Source: Haliotis asinina (lineage: Eukaryota; Mollusca; Gastropoda; Lepetellida; Haliotidae). Taken from it: DNA of 64,000 nt. The notes under the pieces are model-generated. The model ran no database searches. It was given only the letters and a program-made list of their open reading frames with translations, and was not told where the DNA came from. Below are positions 32,242-40,389 of this stretch, piece after piece (position 1 is the first letter of the stretch; each line of letters starts with the position of its first letter). Position numbers and translations under genes: made by a program. Location of the stretch: contig NC_090291.1 of assembly GCF_037392515.1 (NCBI RefSeq), positions 31,358,001 through 31,422,000 on the forward strand, written 5' to 3'.

Positions 32242-32556
32242 TTATAACATGATATGCGGGTCTACCATGGGGGATACCCCCATACCCCCACTGTTGGGGG
32301 TTACCTCACTGTTGGGTTGTGGCTCACTGTGGGAGGTGTATAACCATGTTATAACCACGGCAGCAGTTACGCCTACAGCCAACAACAGTCGGGTTGGGTT
32401 GGTCACTTTATGTTGGTTACACCACCGTTTTTTACCGGCAGCTACTCTCTTAGGATTCTTCTGTCTGGTTACTGTTGGGGGTACCACCACTGGGGTCTCC
32501 TCCACTGGGGTCTCCACCGTCACCTCGGGACTCACTGGTTCCGTCACCTCGGACAT
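32242..32556 (-). CDS. Single-pass membrane protein with Pro/Thr-rich N-tail (104 aa)
   Basis: Residues 1-30 are repetitive Thr/Pro/Val/Glu (VETPVEETPVVVPPTV). Residues 31-55 are basic (KNPKRVAAGKKRWCNQHK). A transmembrane helix spans about 57-72 (LLLAVGVTAAVVITWLY), and a Ser/Asn/Gly/Pro tail follows. It overlaps the 3' end of the upstream gene by 107 bp in another frame, so either start could be misjudged. The DNA of the low-complexity tails is G/C-run rich. Function unknown. Confidence 0.55.
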   Translation of the reverse strand: MSEVTEPVSPEVTVETPVEETPVVVPPTVTRQKNPKRVAAGKKRWCNQHKVTNPTRLLLAVGVTAAVVITWLYTSHSEPQPNSEVTPNSGGMGVSPMVDPHIML

Positions 32557-33028
32557 CTATACTATTATTATTATTCTTTCTCTCAAATTGACAATGTTTT
32601 GCCGTGATAATCGCCGCCGTCACTGGAGCCAACAACATACCATATTTGTGGTACAGCCCGCAGCTGATAGAGCTCACGGCGTGTTCGATAAAAGGGTCTT
32701 TCTCGAGGTCTTCCCACAGGTAAAGTCGGCGCTCTGGTGGAATGGGAAGGAATTGTGATACAATACCGGTGTATATCTGGGTCATAGCCGATCCTATTGT
32801 TTTTGTCATTTCTGCTCCGAGCCGGGACTCGTATCTAGCGTACAGCTTATCGATTTCTTCGGCTGACATTTTGTGAATTTTATCCGGGGTGTAGTCTCCA
32901 AAGTAATGTTTGGCTTTGCCTCCAACAGCCAACGCCACCAGTTTCTCTCGCTTGTCATCAGTGGGGCCTGCGGGCGGCGTGGGGGAACCCTCCACAGACA
33001 ATTGTTCGAGCAATTCCTCACACTCCAT
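32450..33028 (-). CDS. Conserved-looking Polinton accessory protein (192 aa)
   Basis: I chose the ATG at 33028 because TATATTATAAG lies directly before it, like other starts in this element; an in-frame extension to 33136 would add a hydrophobic N-terminus. The body (about 20-150) is helical and charged (KAKHYFGDYTPDKIHKMSAE, later RRLYLWEDLEKDPF), followed by a weak hydrophobic helix (YGMLLAPVTAAIITAK). The tail is disordered (GDGTSESRGDGGDPSGGDPS). No enzymatic motif and no protease triad are visible. Function unknown. Confidence 0.65.
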   Translation of the reverse strand: MECEELLEQLSVEGSPTPPAGPTDDKREKLVALAVGGKAKHYFGDYTPDKIHKMSAEEIDKLYARYESRLGAEMTKTIGSAMTQIYTGIVSQFLPIPPERRLYLWEDLEKDPFIEHAVSSISCGLYHKYGMLLAPVTAAIITAKHCQFERKNNNNSIDVRGDGTSESRGDGGDPSGGDPSGGTPNSNQTEES

Positions 33029-33140
33029 CTTATAATATAACAAGTAAGATTTAGTTTTAACTATATAATACCCGATACAGACAAAACACAGAGAAATGAA
33101 GGTTAAGTTGCACACGACAAATACTTCGAATATCATAGCT

Positions 33141-33212
33141 ATATGCTTAGCTTTGCTTAGCTTTAGCTTAGCTTTAGCTTAGCTTTGCTTAGCTTTGCTT
33201 AGCTTTGCTTAG
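33141..33212. repeat. Tandem TTTGCTTAGC/TTTAGCTTAGC repeat between Polinton genes
   Basis: About seven short units of 10-11 bp fill the gap between the ATPase stop and the 192-aa gene. The gene-dense element has no other repeat like it. Possible roles are promoter, origin or recombination scar; none is demonstrated. Confidence 0.8.
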
Positions 33213-33862
33213 CATACTATATAAGCCACGGGTTGGTCGGTCTTTAGCACGAGCTTAGCGTGTTTAGTTTCAGCGAGCTGTTTCTTCACCCGTTCCCGTT
33301 CTAATTTACTCATCACATCGTTCTCTCTCAAACACTCCTCGAACGAATCCCTATCCTTGCAGTGAAATAAGGCCACCCATCGCGTCTGCTCCCTGAGGTC
33401 TTTCAACACCGAGTTGAACTTCTGCGTTAGCACCCAGACGCTGTGATTTGCATGCCGGCCGGAGAAGGCCAGGTACGATAGCATGTCTCTCTTTTTTGTT
33501 ATCTCGCGATTAGCGCTGCAGTCGTCCAGTATAAACAGCGTCGGTTCCCCTTTAAATTTCTCGTGAAGAGCTTTCAACCAGTCCTGCAGGCGTGTTCCAG
33601 GGTCGATTTTGTGTACGTCCGGGTCCATCATCACCCAAGGTCGCGCGTACGTTTTATTCATGCTCAGAGTAGGGCACATGATAACGATGTTATCGAACAC
33701 ATCCTTGTAGTAACCCTCCAACATATCCAACACGAAAACGGTCTTCCCACAGCCAGTCTGCCCGCATATGATAGCGCAGTGTGGGTCAGTGGGTAGTGGT
33801 GGGTACCCTCGGGGGGTGTGGGGGTCTCCCCCACTAGTAGATGGCTTGCACAAATCTCCCAT
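33209..33862 (-). CDS. ATP: Genome-packaging ATPase (A32/FtsK-HerA type)
   Basis: 217 residues. Walker A GQTGCGKT is at 34-41 and Walker B LFILDDCS at 109-116, with the two aspartates at 113-114. They are followed by FSGRHANHSVWVLTQKFN, a sensor-like strand with a polar residue. The size and motif spacing match the packaging ATPases of Polintons, virophages and poxvirus A32. It is expected to pump the linear genome into preformed capsids. The first 25 residues are Gly/Pro-rich and coded by a G/C-run-rich stretch. Its start overlaps the capsid gene's 3' end by 29 bp, so the two are probably co-transcribed. Confidence 0.92.
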   Translation of the reverse strand: MGDLCKPSTSGGDPHTPRGYPPLPTDPHCAIICGQTGCGKTVFVLDMLEGYYKDVFDNIVIMCPTLSMNKTYARPWVMMDPDVHKIDPGTRLQDWLKALHEKFKGEPTLFILDDCSANREITKKRDMLSYLAFSGRHANHSVWVLTQKFNSVLKDLREQTRWVALFHCKDRDSFEECLRENDVMSKLERERVKKQLAETKHAKLVLKTDQPVAYIVC

Positions 33863-35090
33863 TGTCTATATTAAGTTGCGCGTCCATAATAACGTACAGA
33901 TATAATTTCAACTTACCAGCGGTTTGAGCCTTCTTAGTAATCTGGATGGTTATCCCTTCGCTGCCGTTATCTATACGGCGCCCGCTACCGTGCAGTTTAT
34001 CATCATCCGTGGATCGCATGTCCAACCATAAGGCGTACTTGGTGGTCAGGTATTCACCGATCTGCACGGAGCCTAGGTCCAGGTCCTTTGTTATGTAATC
34101 CCCCACTGGTAGCTTTTTTATCTCATCCCACTGCTGGTGTGGTCTCATACCATGACTGAACAGCTGGTTGGGCACGCCCTCGATGGTAACTTCCACCTTT
34201 TCAATCTCGGGGTTGAAAAACTTCTCGCTGTCCCTCCGGAATGGATCGTAATCCTCCACGGGGACGACCAGGATACCTTTCATCGATCTCGCCGGCACGT
34301 TCAGGTTGATATTCCACACAGTGTCGCTCTTATCTCGCACGACTGATCTATGCCTCAGTACGCGATCGTACAGGATAGCCATCTTCCCAGAGTACTGGCT
34401 TCGAACCTGCCTGGCCAGCTCCGGGCTAGTGACCATGTCGAACTCCAGAGAGATGTTGTCTATGGAATAACTGGCCTCATCACCGTTCGGCGTACGCACT
34501 ACTTTGCTATAGTCGTTAAACGTGAGCTCGTATTCAAGCCTATCACCCAGCGCGGCCTGGTAAAACGGCGCGTGTCCCGTGAGCAACTCGAAGTCGAGCG
34601 GCACGCAGAATCGATTCCCGTATGCTAGAGCGATGGCCTTTTCACCGTCCGATAGCTTGTCTTGCTGGTCTTGCGTGAAGACGTATCCTATGCGCGCCCG
34701 GGTTGATTTGCTGATACCCTGGTACACATCATTGACTCGTTCTCTCTCGCTTTTCCAGAGATCCTTGTAGCAGTGAAACACGTCGCTGTCGTCGATGCTC
34801 AGCACCTCGTTACCGCTGATCTTGACGGTCGTTTTCTTGATGATAGCTCGACCCACGTTCCGCACTAGCTCGCGTTTGTCGTTGTCGGAGGTCAACGTGA
34901 TATTGAACGCCAGTCGAACAGTGCCTGGTACAATGAGGTCATTCTCACCAAGGTTTGGAAATCTAACCAGCAGAGTTTGATTCTGGTCTATCTTGCTGGG
35001 ATTGTTGGTGATAGTCACCGACTGTCGCACGGCTCTGGCACCTAATGGCTCTCTCAATCTTCTGAAAGGATCTAATTTTCTACCGTACAT
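33834..35090 (-). CDS. PY: Major capsid protein candidate (double jelly-roll, Polinton PY type)
   Basis: 418 residues. Strand-rich throughout, with the opening common to PY proteins: basic N-terminus, VTITNNPSKIDQNQTLLVRF, then LIVPGTVRLAFNI. A second half begins near 250 (VVRDKSDTVWNINLNVPARS, then GILVVPVEDYDPF) and ends with a KLKLYLYVIMDAQLNI strand. This fits two tandem beta-barrels. PY proteins of this type are predicted to form hexon-like trimers in the shell. The gene sits beside the ATPase, as in virophages and other Polintons. A 33-bp AT-only divergent promoter separates it from the gene at 35124. Identification is by recalled family pattern and context; a structure prediction would settle it. 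Confidence 0.85.
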   Translation of the reverse strand: MYGRKLDPFRRLREPLGARAVRQSVTITNNPSKIDQNQTLLVRFPNLGENDLIVPGTVRLAFNITLTSDNDKRELVRNVGRAIIKKTTVKISGNEVLSIDDSDVFHCYKDLWKSERERVNDVYQGISKSTRARIGYVFTQDQQDKLSDGEKAIALAYGNRFCVPLDFELLTGHAPFYQAALGDRLEYELTFNDYSKVVRTPNGDEASYSIDNISLEFDMVTSPELARQVRSQYSGKMAILYDRVLRHRSVVRDKSDTVWNINLNVPARSMKGILVVPVEDYDPFRRDSEKFFNPEIEKVEVTIEGVPNQLFSHGMRPHQQWDEIKKLPVGDYITKDLDLGSVQIGEYLTTKYALWLDMRSTDDDKLHGSGRRIDNGSEGITIQITKKAQTAGKLKLYLYVIMDAQLNIDNGRFVQAIY

Positions 35091-35123
35091 TGTTATATAT
35101 AAATAAAATATATTTAAATACTA
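35091..35123. promoter_or_regulatory. AT-only divergent promoter
   Basis: The 33 bp between the start codons of the capsid gene (-) and the 389-aa gene (+) contain just three non-A/T bases and TATATAAATA/TATATTTAAATA words on both strands. It is the only space available for both promoters. Confidence 0.6.
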
Positions 35124-36293
35124 ATGGATGAAGACATACCTATGGATGATATGCGGGGCGCTAGTGCCCAGGCATCTGATGAGCAGGAGACCTCATTTAC
35201 TAGTTTGCCATTGAGCCAACAACTTTTAGAAACAACGGTAAATGATTATTACGAAAGTTTAAAAAGCGATAAAAACTACGTTGAACCACAGGGTATATAC
35301 CATAAGAATTTTTTTGTTGATACAAAGGGTGTTCTACGTCTTAAGTCTGCCCCAGAGGTTGACCTCTTTAACAAGATCACTAAAAAACCACTGGCCTTGT
35401 CAACTCTAGCCAGCCGCAATGGTGGTGCTAAATTTATCATTAAACATCTAAACATGCCTGATTACGGTGGTGCAATACCTAAGACCGTTAAAGAAGATCT
35501 TCAAGCTACCAGATCCCACCTCACCACTATAGATGAAATGACGCCAGAGCGTGCTACAGAAGCCTCGGACAGCATAGAAAAACTGTTGAGCACCTACTGG
35601 GACAAACCGTTACCGGGGTTTGACTTTCCGGTAAGGGAACTGTACGGCTTAGACGAAGCCGTGAAACGCGTGCGTGGAGAACTCGTGAACAACATGGGGA
35701 AACTGAACGAAATCGACGAGCACATCGCTAGGGAAAAAACCAAACTCACCGAAACTGACGACGATGATATGAAGCGTCGCATCAATGAACGAATACGTGA
35801 TTTAGAAGACGAGAGACGTACACGATTGGAAGCCGCTTCCTCGAATCGTGAACATCTTCGATCCCAGATCAGTCGCATTCGGGAAACAATCGATAGAATA
35901 CTGAACGAAGATACAACTTTAGCCAACAGGATTCGGATATTGTTCCGGGAGCAAGGGATCACCATCGCCAGCATTCTGACTGCATTGGGTTTCATTATAT
36001 CAACCCTGGTGGTGTCACTGGTGGGAGGAACCCCTGTGGGGCCTGCCGGCGGCGGGGGAACTCCAGGCGGTGGTGGTGGTGTTAAAGACTGGATCAAAAA
36101 ACTCGGGGAAGGCCTAGCTAAACTGGCTGGTAAAGCCGCCGAAGCCCTTCCCGGCATCCTGGGTAGCATCGTCTCGTGGTTGTTGAGCGCTCTGTCTAAA
36201 ACTGCCATGTGGCTCAGTCAAAACCTGTGGGCAGCCATCGTCGCCGTGGCGGGTCTGGTGTACGTAGCGGCTAAGAAATCTTTAACCAAATAA
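35124..36293 (+). CDS. Coiled-coil plus membrane-active-like protein (389 aa)
   Basis: N-terminal 60 residues are acidic and disordered (MDEDIPMDDMRGASAQASDE). A globular middle (60-165) follows, then a charged coiled coil at about 180-275 (REKTKLTETDDDD, RDLEDERRTRLEAA). A hydrophobic helix at about 280-300 (IASILTALGFIISTLVVSLV), a Gly/Pro linker (GPAGGGGTPGGGGG) and a run of amphipathic to hydrophobic helices (KKLGEGLAKLAGKAAEAL, then WLLSALS and LWAAIVAVAGLVYVAA) complete it. The layout suggests a virion protein that disrupts or spans membranes, but no homology to a named protein is claimed. It is transcribed divergently from the capsid gene and overlaps the next minus-strand gene tail to tail by 23 bp. 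Confidence 0.8.
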   Translation: MDEDIPMDDMRGASAQASDEQETSFTSLPLSQQLLETTVNDYYESLKSDKNYVEPQGIYHKNFFVDTKGVLRLKSAPEVDLFNKITKKPLALSTLASRNGGAKFIIKHLNMPDYGGAIPKTVKEDLQATRSHLTTIDEMTPERATEASDSIEKLLSTYWDKPLPGFDFPVRELYGLDEAVKRVRGELVNNMGKLNEIDEHIAREKTKLTETDDDDMKRRINERIRDLEDERRTRLEAASSNREHLRSQISRIRETIDRILNEDTTLANRIRILFREQGITIASILTALGFIISTLVVSLVGGTPVGPAGGGGTPGGGGGVKDWIKKLGEGLAKLAGKAAEALPGILGSIVSWLLSALSKTAMWLSQNLWAAIVAVAGLVYVAAKKSLTK

Positions 36294-37440
36294 GTCCCAA
36301 AGTTACCCCACCAACCACTAAGGCTGTTTTATTATCAATATGCTGCTGATAGGTGGTGGAAACCCCCACACCCCCCGGGGGTACCTCCACATGAACTTTA
36401 GGCTCCGGAGGTGGCGCAACTATACCCGTTTCACGTGGTTGGGTATGTGGGATATGTGGGGTGTTAATATCGGGGTTGATACCCAACTTTTGGTCCGCCG
36501 TGGCTATGACTATTTCGTTGTTATAACCCACCACTTTTTTTATTCTCAGTTGCATATCACTCGGAGCCATGTACAACCCCACGCCGAACACGTAATTGAC
36601 TTTCGATCTGGCGTATTCTAACACGTTTTGGTAACGGTCGATAGCCCTCGGGAGATCAACTGGAGAATTGATAGCATCCTCAACGTTGGAAACGAATTGT
36701 GTCTGAGCGTCGTAAGCAGTTCCCTTACCGAGGATGTTAGAACGCGTCATAGACTGCGCACCCAACAGCGCCCACACGTACGTTCGAATCGAGTCGTTCA
36801 AGCGTATTGTACCAGCACGAGTGAATCCTTTCGATGTTTTTGAGATCATTTTAGTCCAGGCTGTGGCTGCATCAGGACTGGTTTGCTTTATACAGCTGAC
36901 ATGGATCTTTTCATTCGTTGTGGGGCCTGTAAATGTATGCCGTTTTGGGTTGTATGAACCATCTTTAGAACCGGCATAATATTTTCCGGACCTGTAGAAG
37001 TACACGAGAACTATACCGAGACCATGGTTCACACCAGGAAGGCGAAAGTCTTTATTCGTTGGAATCTCAAACTCCCCACAAATACGTTCATAAGCGCGTC
37101 TATCATAGGGGTTATTCGTCATACTCCACGCTTTATCTTGGGGAAGAGGAGCACTTATTTCCTTCAATATTCGTCTCGTTTGATAATAAATATGAAACAA
37201 AATAACCGCCTTACTCAGTTCGTCTATACCGTAGTCTGGTTTCACACCCGACCCTGTCGTCGCACACCACACAGCAAAGTTGAGTTGGTTCTGCCAAAAC
37301 TGCATTGGGTTTTGATTCCAGTTTACCACCGCCTGCGCGTTATTAACGGACACGACATACTTTTCAAAGATATCAATAAAGGTTGTTTTAAACCCCGTAC
37401 CATCTGCATTCACCACGATTTTCAAGTGTGCTAAATCCAT
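36271..37440 (-). CDS. Polinton structural-like protein with C-terminal anchor (389 aa)
   Basis: Residues 1-300 look globular, helical and strand-mixed, with WNQNPMQFWQNQLNFAVWCA, ILFHIYYQTRRILKEI and YRSGKYYAGSKDGSYN. Residues about 325-365 are Pro/Gly-rich (APPPEPKVHVEVPPGGVGV). The last 20 residues are a hydrophobic anchor (KTALVVGGVTLGLIWLKI). No catalytic motif is evident. It is the only minus-strand gene in the right third and shares a 29-bp AT-only divergent promoter with the penton candidate. A minor virion component is plausible from position only. Overlaps the 35124 gene at their 3' ends. Confidence 0.75.
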   Translation of the reverse strand: MDLAHLKIVVNADGTGFKTTFIDIFEKYVVSVNNAQAVVNWNQNPMQFWQNQLNFAVWCATTGSGVKPDYGIDELSKAVILFHIYYQTRRILKEISAPLPQDKAWSMTNNPYDRRAYERICGEFEIPTNKDFRLPGVNHGLGIVLVYFYRSGKYYAGSKDGSYNPKRHTFTGPTTNEKIHVSCIKQTSPDAATAWTKMISKTSKGFTRAGTIRLNDSIRTYVWALLGAQSMTRSNILGKGTAYDAQTQFVSNVEDAINSPVDLPRAIDRYQNVLEYARSKVNYVFGVGLYMAPSDMQLRIKKVVGYNNEIVIATADQKLGINPDINTPHIPHTQPRETGIVAPPPEPKVHVEVPPGGVGVSTTYQQHIDNKTALVVGGVTLGLIWLKIS

Positions 37441-37469
37441 ATTATAATTTATAATTCATATATTATAAT
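37441..37469. promoter_or_regulatory. AT-rich divergent promoter
   Basis: 29 bp between the 389-aa minus gene and the penton candidate, A/T except one C, with TATATTATAATATG running into the plus-strand start codon. Confidence 0.6.
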
Positions 37470-38123
37470 ATGTACATAACACTTCCAGGAATAACGAGCG
37501 GTGAGGCCGTTCAGCTGACGCACGCGATCGATAACACGTCAGGTCAACTCGAAGTCGCACTCTGCGATATCACCTACCTACCGCAATGGACTAACATTAA
37601 TATCAACAACAATAAGCTGTTCGTCAGTGGAACTCGCAGTCAGATAACTGACGGCTACTACAGCGTGTGCTCTCTAAACGATGAGGTCTTCAAACCCCTG
37701 GGAGCCGAACTCAAGATGAACGACTCAAACGGTACAGTGGTGTTAATCAACAATGGAATAAACCCTTTGAGGCTCGGCCGACCATTAGCAAGGATGCTCG
37801 GTATGTCTCCTGACGAGATAAAGCCAACAACAACCGTCACAGGCACGAAGTTACCCGACCTAGTACCGTACCGAGAGCTGTACATTCATCTCGATCAGGT
37901 GAGCACAACGTATAACATTCAAGGAGGCCACCCTTCCACTATACTGAGAGCAGTGCCGGTGAAAACTGAGAAATTCAACGACGGTAGAACCGAGTCGTTT
38001 TCACCACGGCAGTATAAGAGATTAACCCAGGGCAACATACCTGAGCTGACAATATCGGTGTTAGATATAAATCATAATCCTGTAAATATAGGATACCTCA
38101 GCTTAACACTTCATGTAACATGA
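37470..38123 (+). CDS. PX: Minor capsid (penton-like, single jelly-roll) candidate
   Basis: 217 residues, strand-rich. Features shared with Polinton/virophage penton proteins: early LEVALCDITYLPQW strand, ITDGYYSVCSLN, a LARMLGM helix, LYIHLDQV, then HPSTILRAVPV, and a final ELTISVLDINHNPVN with YLSLTLHV, the closing strands of a jelly-roll. Penton proteins of this type cap the five-fold vertices. Its stop overlaps the next gene's start as ATGA (38120-38123), pointing to co-expression with the two fibre-like genes. TATTATAAT lies immediately before the start codon. Confidence 0.8.
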   Translation: MYITLPGITSGEAVQLTHAIDNTSGQLEVALCDITYLPQWTNININNNKLFVSGTRSQITDGYYSVCSLNDEVFKPLGAELKMNDSNGTVVLINNGINPLRLGRPLARMLGMSPDEIKPTTTVTGTKLPDLVPYRELYIHLDQVSTTYNIQGGHPSTILRAVPVKTEKFNDGRTESFSPRQYKRLTQGNIPELTISVLDINHNPVNIGYLSLTLHVT

Positions 38124-39031
38124 CCAGCGCACAAGGACCCGGAGTGAAAAAATGCGTTAATATCGGGATCTCCGACCTCGGAGACACACGCGGTTTCGAC
38201 GCTCCCGGAGTAGATGGTAAATCGTATGCCTTGCAAATAAAAAACAACATTTACAAACGCGTTGAAATCCCCTCCGGTGGAGCCCTAAGTGATATGATAG
38301 ATACCACAGGGGCAACAGCCAACACTAAGTACGCCCTCGTCAACACCGGTGATGACAACTGGAGAATATACCCATCGTTCGGGGGTAAACTGTTCGACTT
38401 AGACGATGTTGATAGAACTACCATCAAAAAGAACCGGCCATATAACCTCGCCTTCACTGAAGATAACAAGTGGGTGTTTTTACCCGATTACAAAAACTGG
38501 TTTCTCAATATTAAAATCTTCTCCCCCTACGTGTTCACTGATAACAAAGACCACTACCTAAATAAAATCGTGAACAATGGATTCCTGCTCGTGGCTTACA
38601 TCCCAACTCAGAGACGTAGCGTAGTCGTCAGCCCAATCAACAATTCACCATTCCACATGCTATCGAGTAAAACGGGTATACAAAACGTGTCATTACAGTT
38701 GGTGTCTGAATTCGAAGGCGTGGACAAAGTACTAGATGGTATACCATCAAATACAACACTGGCCATCAAAGTCTACCTAGGGGAATCATCGGGGGATAAC
38801 GTCGAGATCGTGAAGGGAGTCAAACTAGGGTGGGAGAAACGACACAAGGATCAAGTTTGCGACGTTTACGTGCGGGTGGGTGTCGGCTCCAACACCAGTC
38901 TGCAGGGTATCAACGTGATCGTGGAAAACAAGATATCACTAACCAAGATCTTCCTACCTAACAACATACACTTTATTAGTATGACTTTAATCCCTGAATT
39001 ATTAACAGAAAACCAGTTGGAAATTATATAA
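38120..39031 (+). CDS. Fibre-like protein A (303 aa)
   Basis: The N-terminus holds ISDLGDTRGFDAPGVDGK followed by NNIYKRVEI. This resembles the D-L-D---G-----DG--L------W repeat seen at tail-fibre and spike N-termini. A linker (GATANTKYALVNTGDDNW) leads to a strand-rich C-terminal part from about 125, ending SMTLIPELLTENQLEII. The neighbour at 39045 shares the N-terminal motif, the WF/WL-LN-----SPY block and the LLTE-QL end, so the two are diverged tandem paralogues. Start overlaps the penton gene by 4 bp. A receptor-binding role is an inference from motif, location after the penton and paralogy; no adhesin domain is proven. Confidence 0.7.
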   Translation: MTSAQGPGVKKCVNIGISDLGDTRGFDAPGVDGKSYALQIKNNIYKRVEIPSGGALSDMIDTTGATANTKYALVNTGDDNWRIYPSFGGKLFDLDDVDRTTIKKNRPYNLAFTEDNKWVFLPDYKNWFLNIKIFSPYVFTDNKDHYLNKIVNNGFLLVAYIPTQRRSVVVSPINNSPFHMLSSKTGIQNVSLQLVSEFEGVDKVLDGIPSNTTLAIKVYLGESSGDNVEIVKGVKLGWEKRHKDQVCDVYVRVGVGSNTSLQGINVIVENKISLTKIFLPNNIHFISMTLIPELLTENQLEII

Positions 39032-39044
39032 TAATATTATAATA

Positions 39045-39731
39045 ATGACTAGTCATCATCCCAACACTACACTTAACGACCTGGGAGATACAGAGGGATT
39101 CGATCAGCCTGGTGAGGAAGATGAATTATACATCCTGCACTTCAAAGACAACGTGTACAAACGGGTGTCGTTATCAGATTTTAAAGAACCCAAATGGCTG
39201 ATCAACTTAACACTCGCCTCACCTTATATCATATTTAACGAAGATGGTATTTCTATCTCTGAGATTAAGAACAACGGTACCTGGTTCTCAAATTTCATTC
39301 CGCATGGTTTATCAAATCCAGTATATAGGTGGGGCGGGAAAAAAAATATGTTACGGGTAAGAGGTAAATTAACAATTAGCAGTGGTGGTGGGGGGGATGT
39401 TATTATAAGCTCCAGATTCTACACACTCATCATAGAAGTCTCCTTTACGAGATTTGACGAGGAAAACTCCTTGAGAGGTCACCAAATTTTACCCGGGTTG
39501 GTAATACACTGGTATGCCGAACACTTAGACCAAGATTGTCGTATTATTATACAAAATAATGTTTCAGCCTCTCATCTAACCTACTTAATAAGCCTGCAAG
39601 GGGTTTTTATTACAACAGACTATTTATCTATGAGAATCACACCTATTACCTTGAATGATAAGCTATCCCTTGTTGGCTTCAAATTCATTGATAGACTATT
39701 AACTGAAGCTCAATTAAAATATTTTTCATAA
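39045..39731 (+). CDS. Fibre-like protein B (228 aa), paralogue of A
   Basis: N-terminus LNDLGDTEGFDQPGEEDE then DNVYKRVSL parallels protein A. It lacks A's linker of about 60 residues, so the shared WLINLTLASPY block follows directly. The C-terminus ends FIDRLLTEAQLKYF, matching A's LLTENQL. The middle is strand-rich with a Gly stretch (SSGGGGDVII) and diverges strongly from A. The gap to A is 13 bp, A/T only, with TAATATTATAATA, and could be its own promoter. Same inferred role as A. Confidence 0.7.
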   Translation: MTSHHPNTTLNDLGDTEGFDQPGEEDELYILHFKDNVYKRVSLSDFKEPKWLINLTLASPYIIFNEDGISISEIKNNGTWFSNFIPHGLSNPVYRWGGKKNMLRVRGKLTISSGGGGDVIISSRFYTLIIEVSFTRFDEENSLRGHQILPGLVIHWYAEHLDQDCRIIIQNNVSASHLTYLISLQGVFITTDYLSMRITPITLNDKLSLVGFKFIDRLLTEAQLKYFS

Positions 39732-39744
39732 TATATATTATAGG

Positions 39745-40362
39745 ATGGGTCAGTACCCAGTTGTAGAGGAAGTAGCGAAGACGTTGGAAACCGTAGATGG
39801 GTTCCGCTTGAGGCAGTTATGTGATGTGAAACGTCAACTAGAACAAGACCGTGACACGCGGAAAGCACTATGTAAAAAATATAATAGAGCTTTCAATATC
39901 GTGGATGGGGCTGACACTACCCTTATGGCAACCAGCATGGGACTAGGGGCGGCAGGCGTTGGGTTGTTAACCACCATCGTGGCTGCACCTATAGTGCTAG
40001 GTATTGAAATAACGGCTGGGGTGACAGGGTTGGTAGGGTTGGCGCTTAAGTTAGTATCACGCAGACTTAATCGTAAGGCATTGAAACACGACGAGATAAA
40101 GGTTCTGGCTGAAGCAAAGCTAAACACAGTGAGTGAGCGAATTTCCACGGCACTGTCTGACAGTAAGATCTCAGAAGAGGAGTTTCGTTCAATCCTATCT
40201 GAACTCAAAAAATATAACGAAATGAAACAAGATATTCGATCCAAGTCTCGTAAGTCTGCTATCAGCGAGGACGAGAAAAAAAAGTATATAGAACAGGGGA
40301 TACAAAAAGCCCAACAAGCCTTTATTACGAACACCAAAGAGATCATAGGCGGTTCACGTTAA
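39745..40362 (+). CDS. Membrane protein with coiled-coil tail (205 aa)
   Basis: A charged N-terminal helix (LRQLCDVKRQLEQDRDTRKA) precedes a long hydrophobic, Gly-rich region at about 57-105 (LMATSMGLGAAGVGLLTTIV, later VLGIEITAGVTGLVGLALK), enough for a helical hairpin in the membrane. The C-terminal half is charged and helical (LSELKKYNEMKQDIRSKSRK). It is the last gene before the right inverted repeat, 13 bp after fibre-like B. I recall similar proteins in other invertebrate Polintons but no function. Confidence 0.75.
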   Translation: MGQYPVVEEVAKTLETVDGFRLRQLCDVKRQLEQDRDTRKALCKKYNRAFNIVDGADTTLMATSMGLGAAGVGLLTTIVAAPIVLGIEITAGVTGLVGLALKLVSRRLNRKALKHDEIKVLAEAKLNTVSERISTALSDSKISEEEFRSILSELKKYNEMKQDIRSKSRKSAISEDEKKKYIEQGIQKAQQAFITNTKEIIGGSR

Positions 40363-40389
40363 ACTGTTTCCTCGATATAAACATAACAT

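Noticed and set aside
32249..32758. A + strand 169-residue frame in the Polinton
   Set aside because: It is the complement of two well-placed minus-strand genes with start-proximal AT blocks; composition is a shadow.
33028..33136. Extended N-terminus with a membrane helix for the 192-aa Polinton protein
   Set aside because: An ATG immediately after TATATTATAAG matches the start pattern of neighbouring genes; the extension would read through that promoter-like block.
35594..36208. A minus-strand 204-residue frame opposite the coiled-coil gene
   Set aside because: Ser/Arg/Pro-rich translation typical of an antisense shadow; the + strand gene has clear domain structure.
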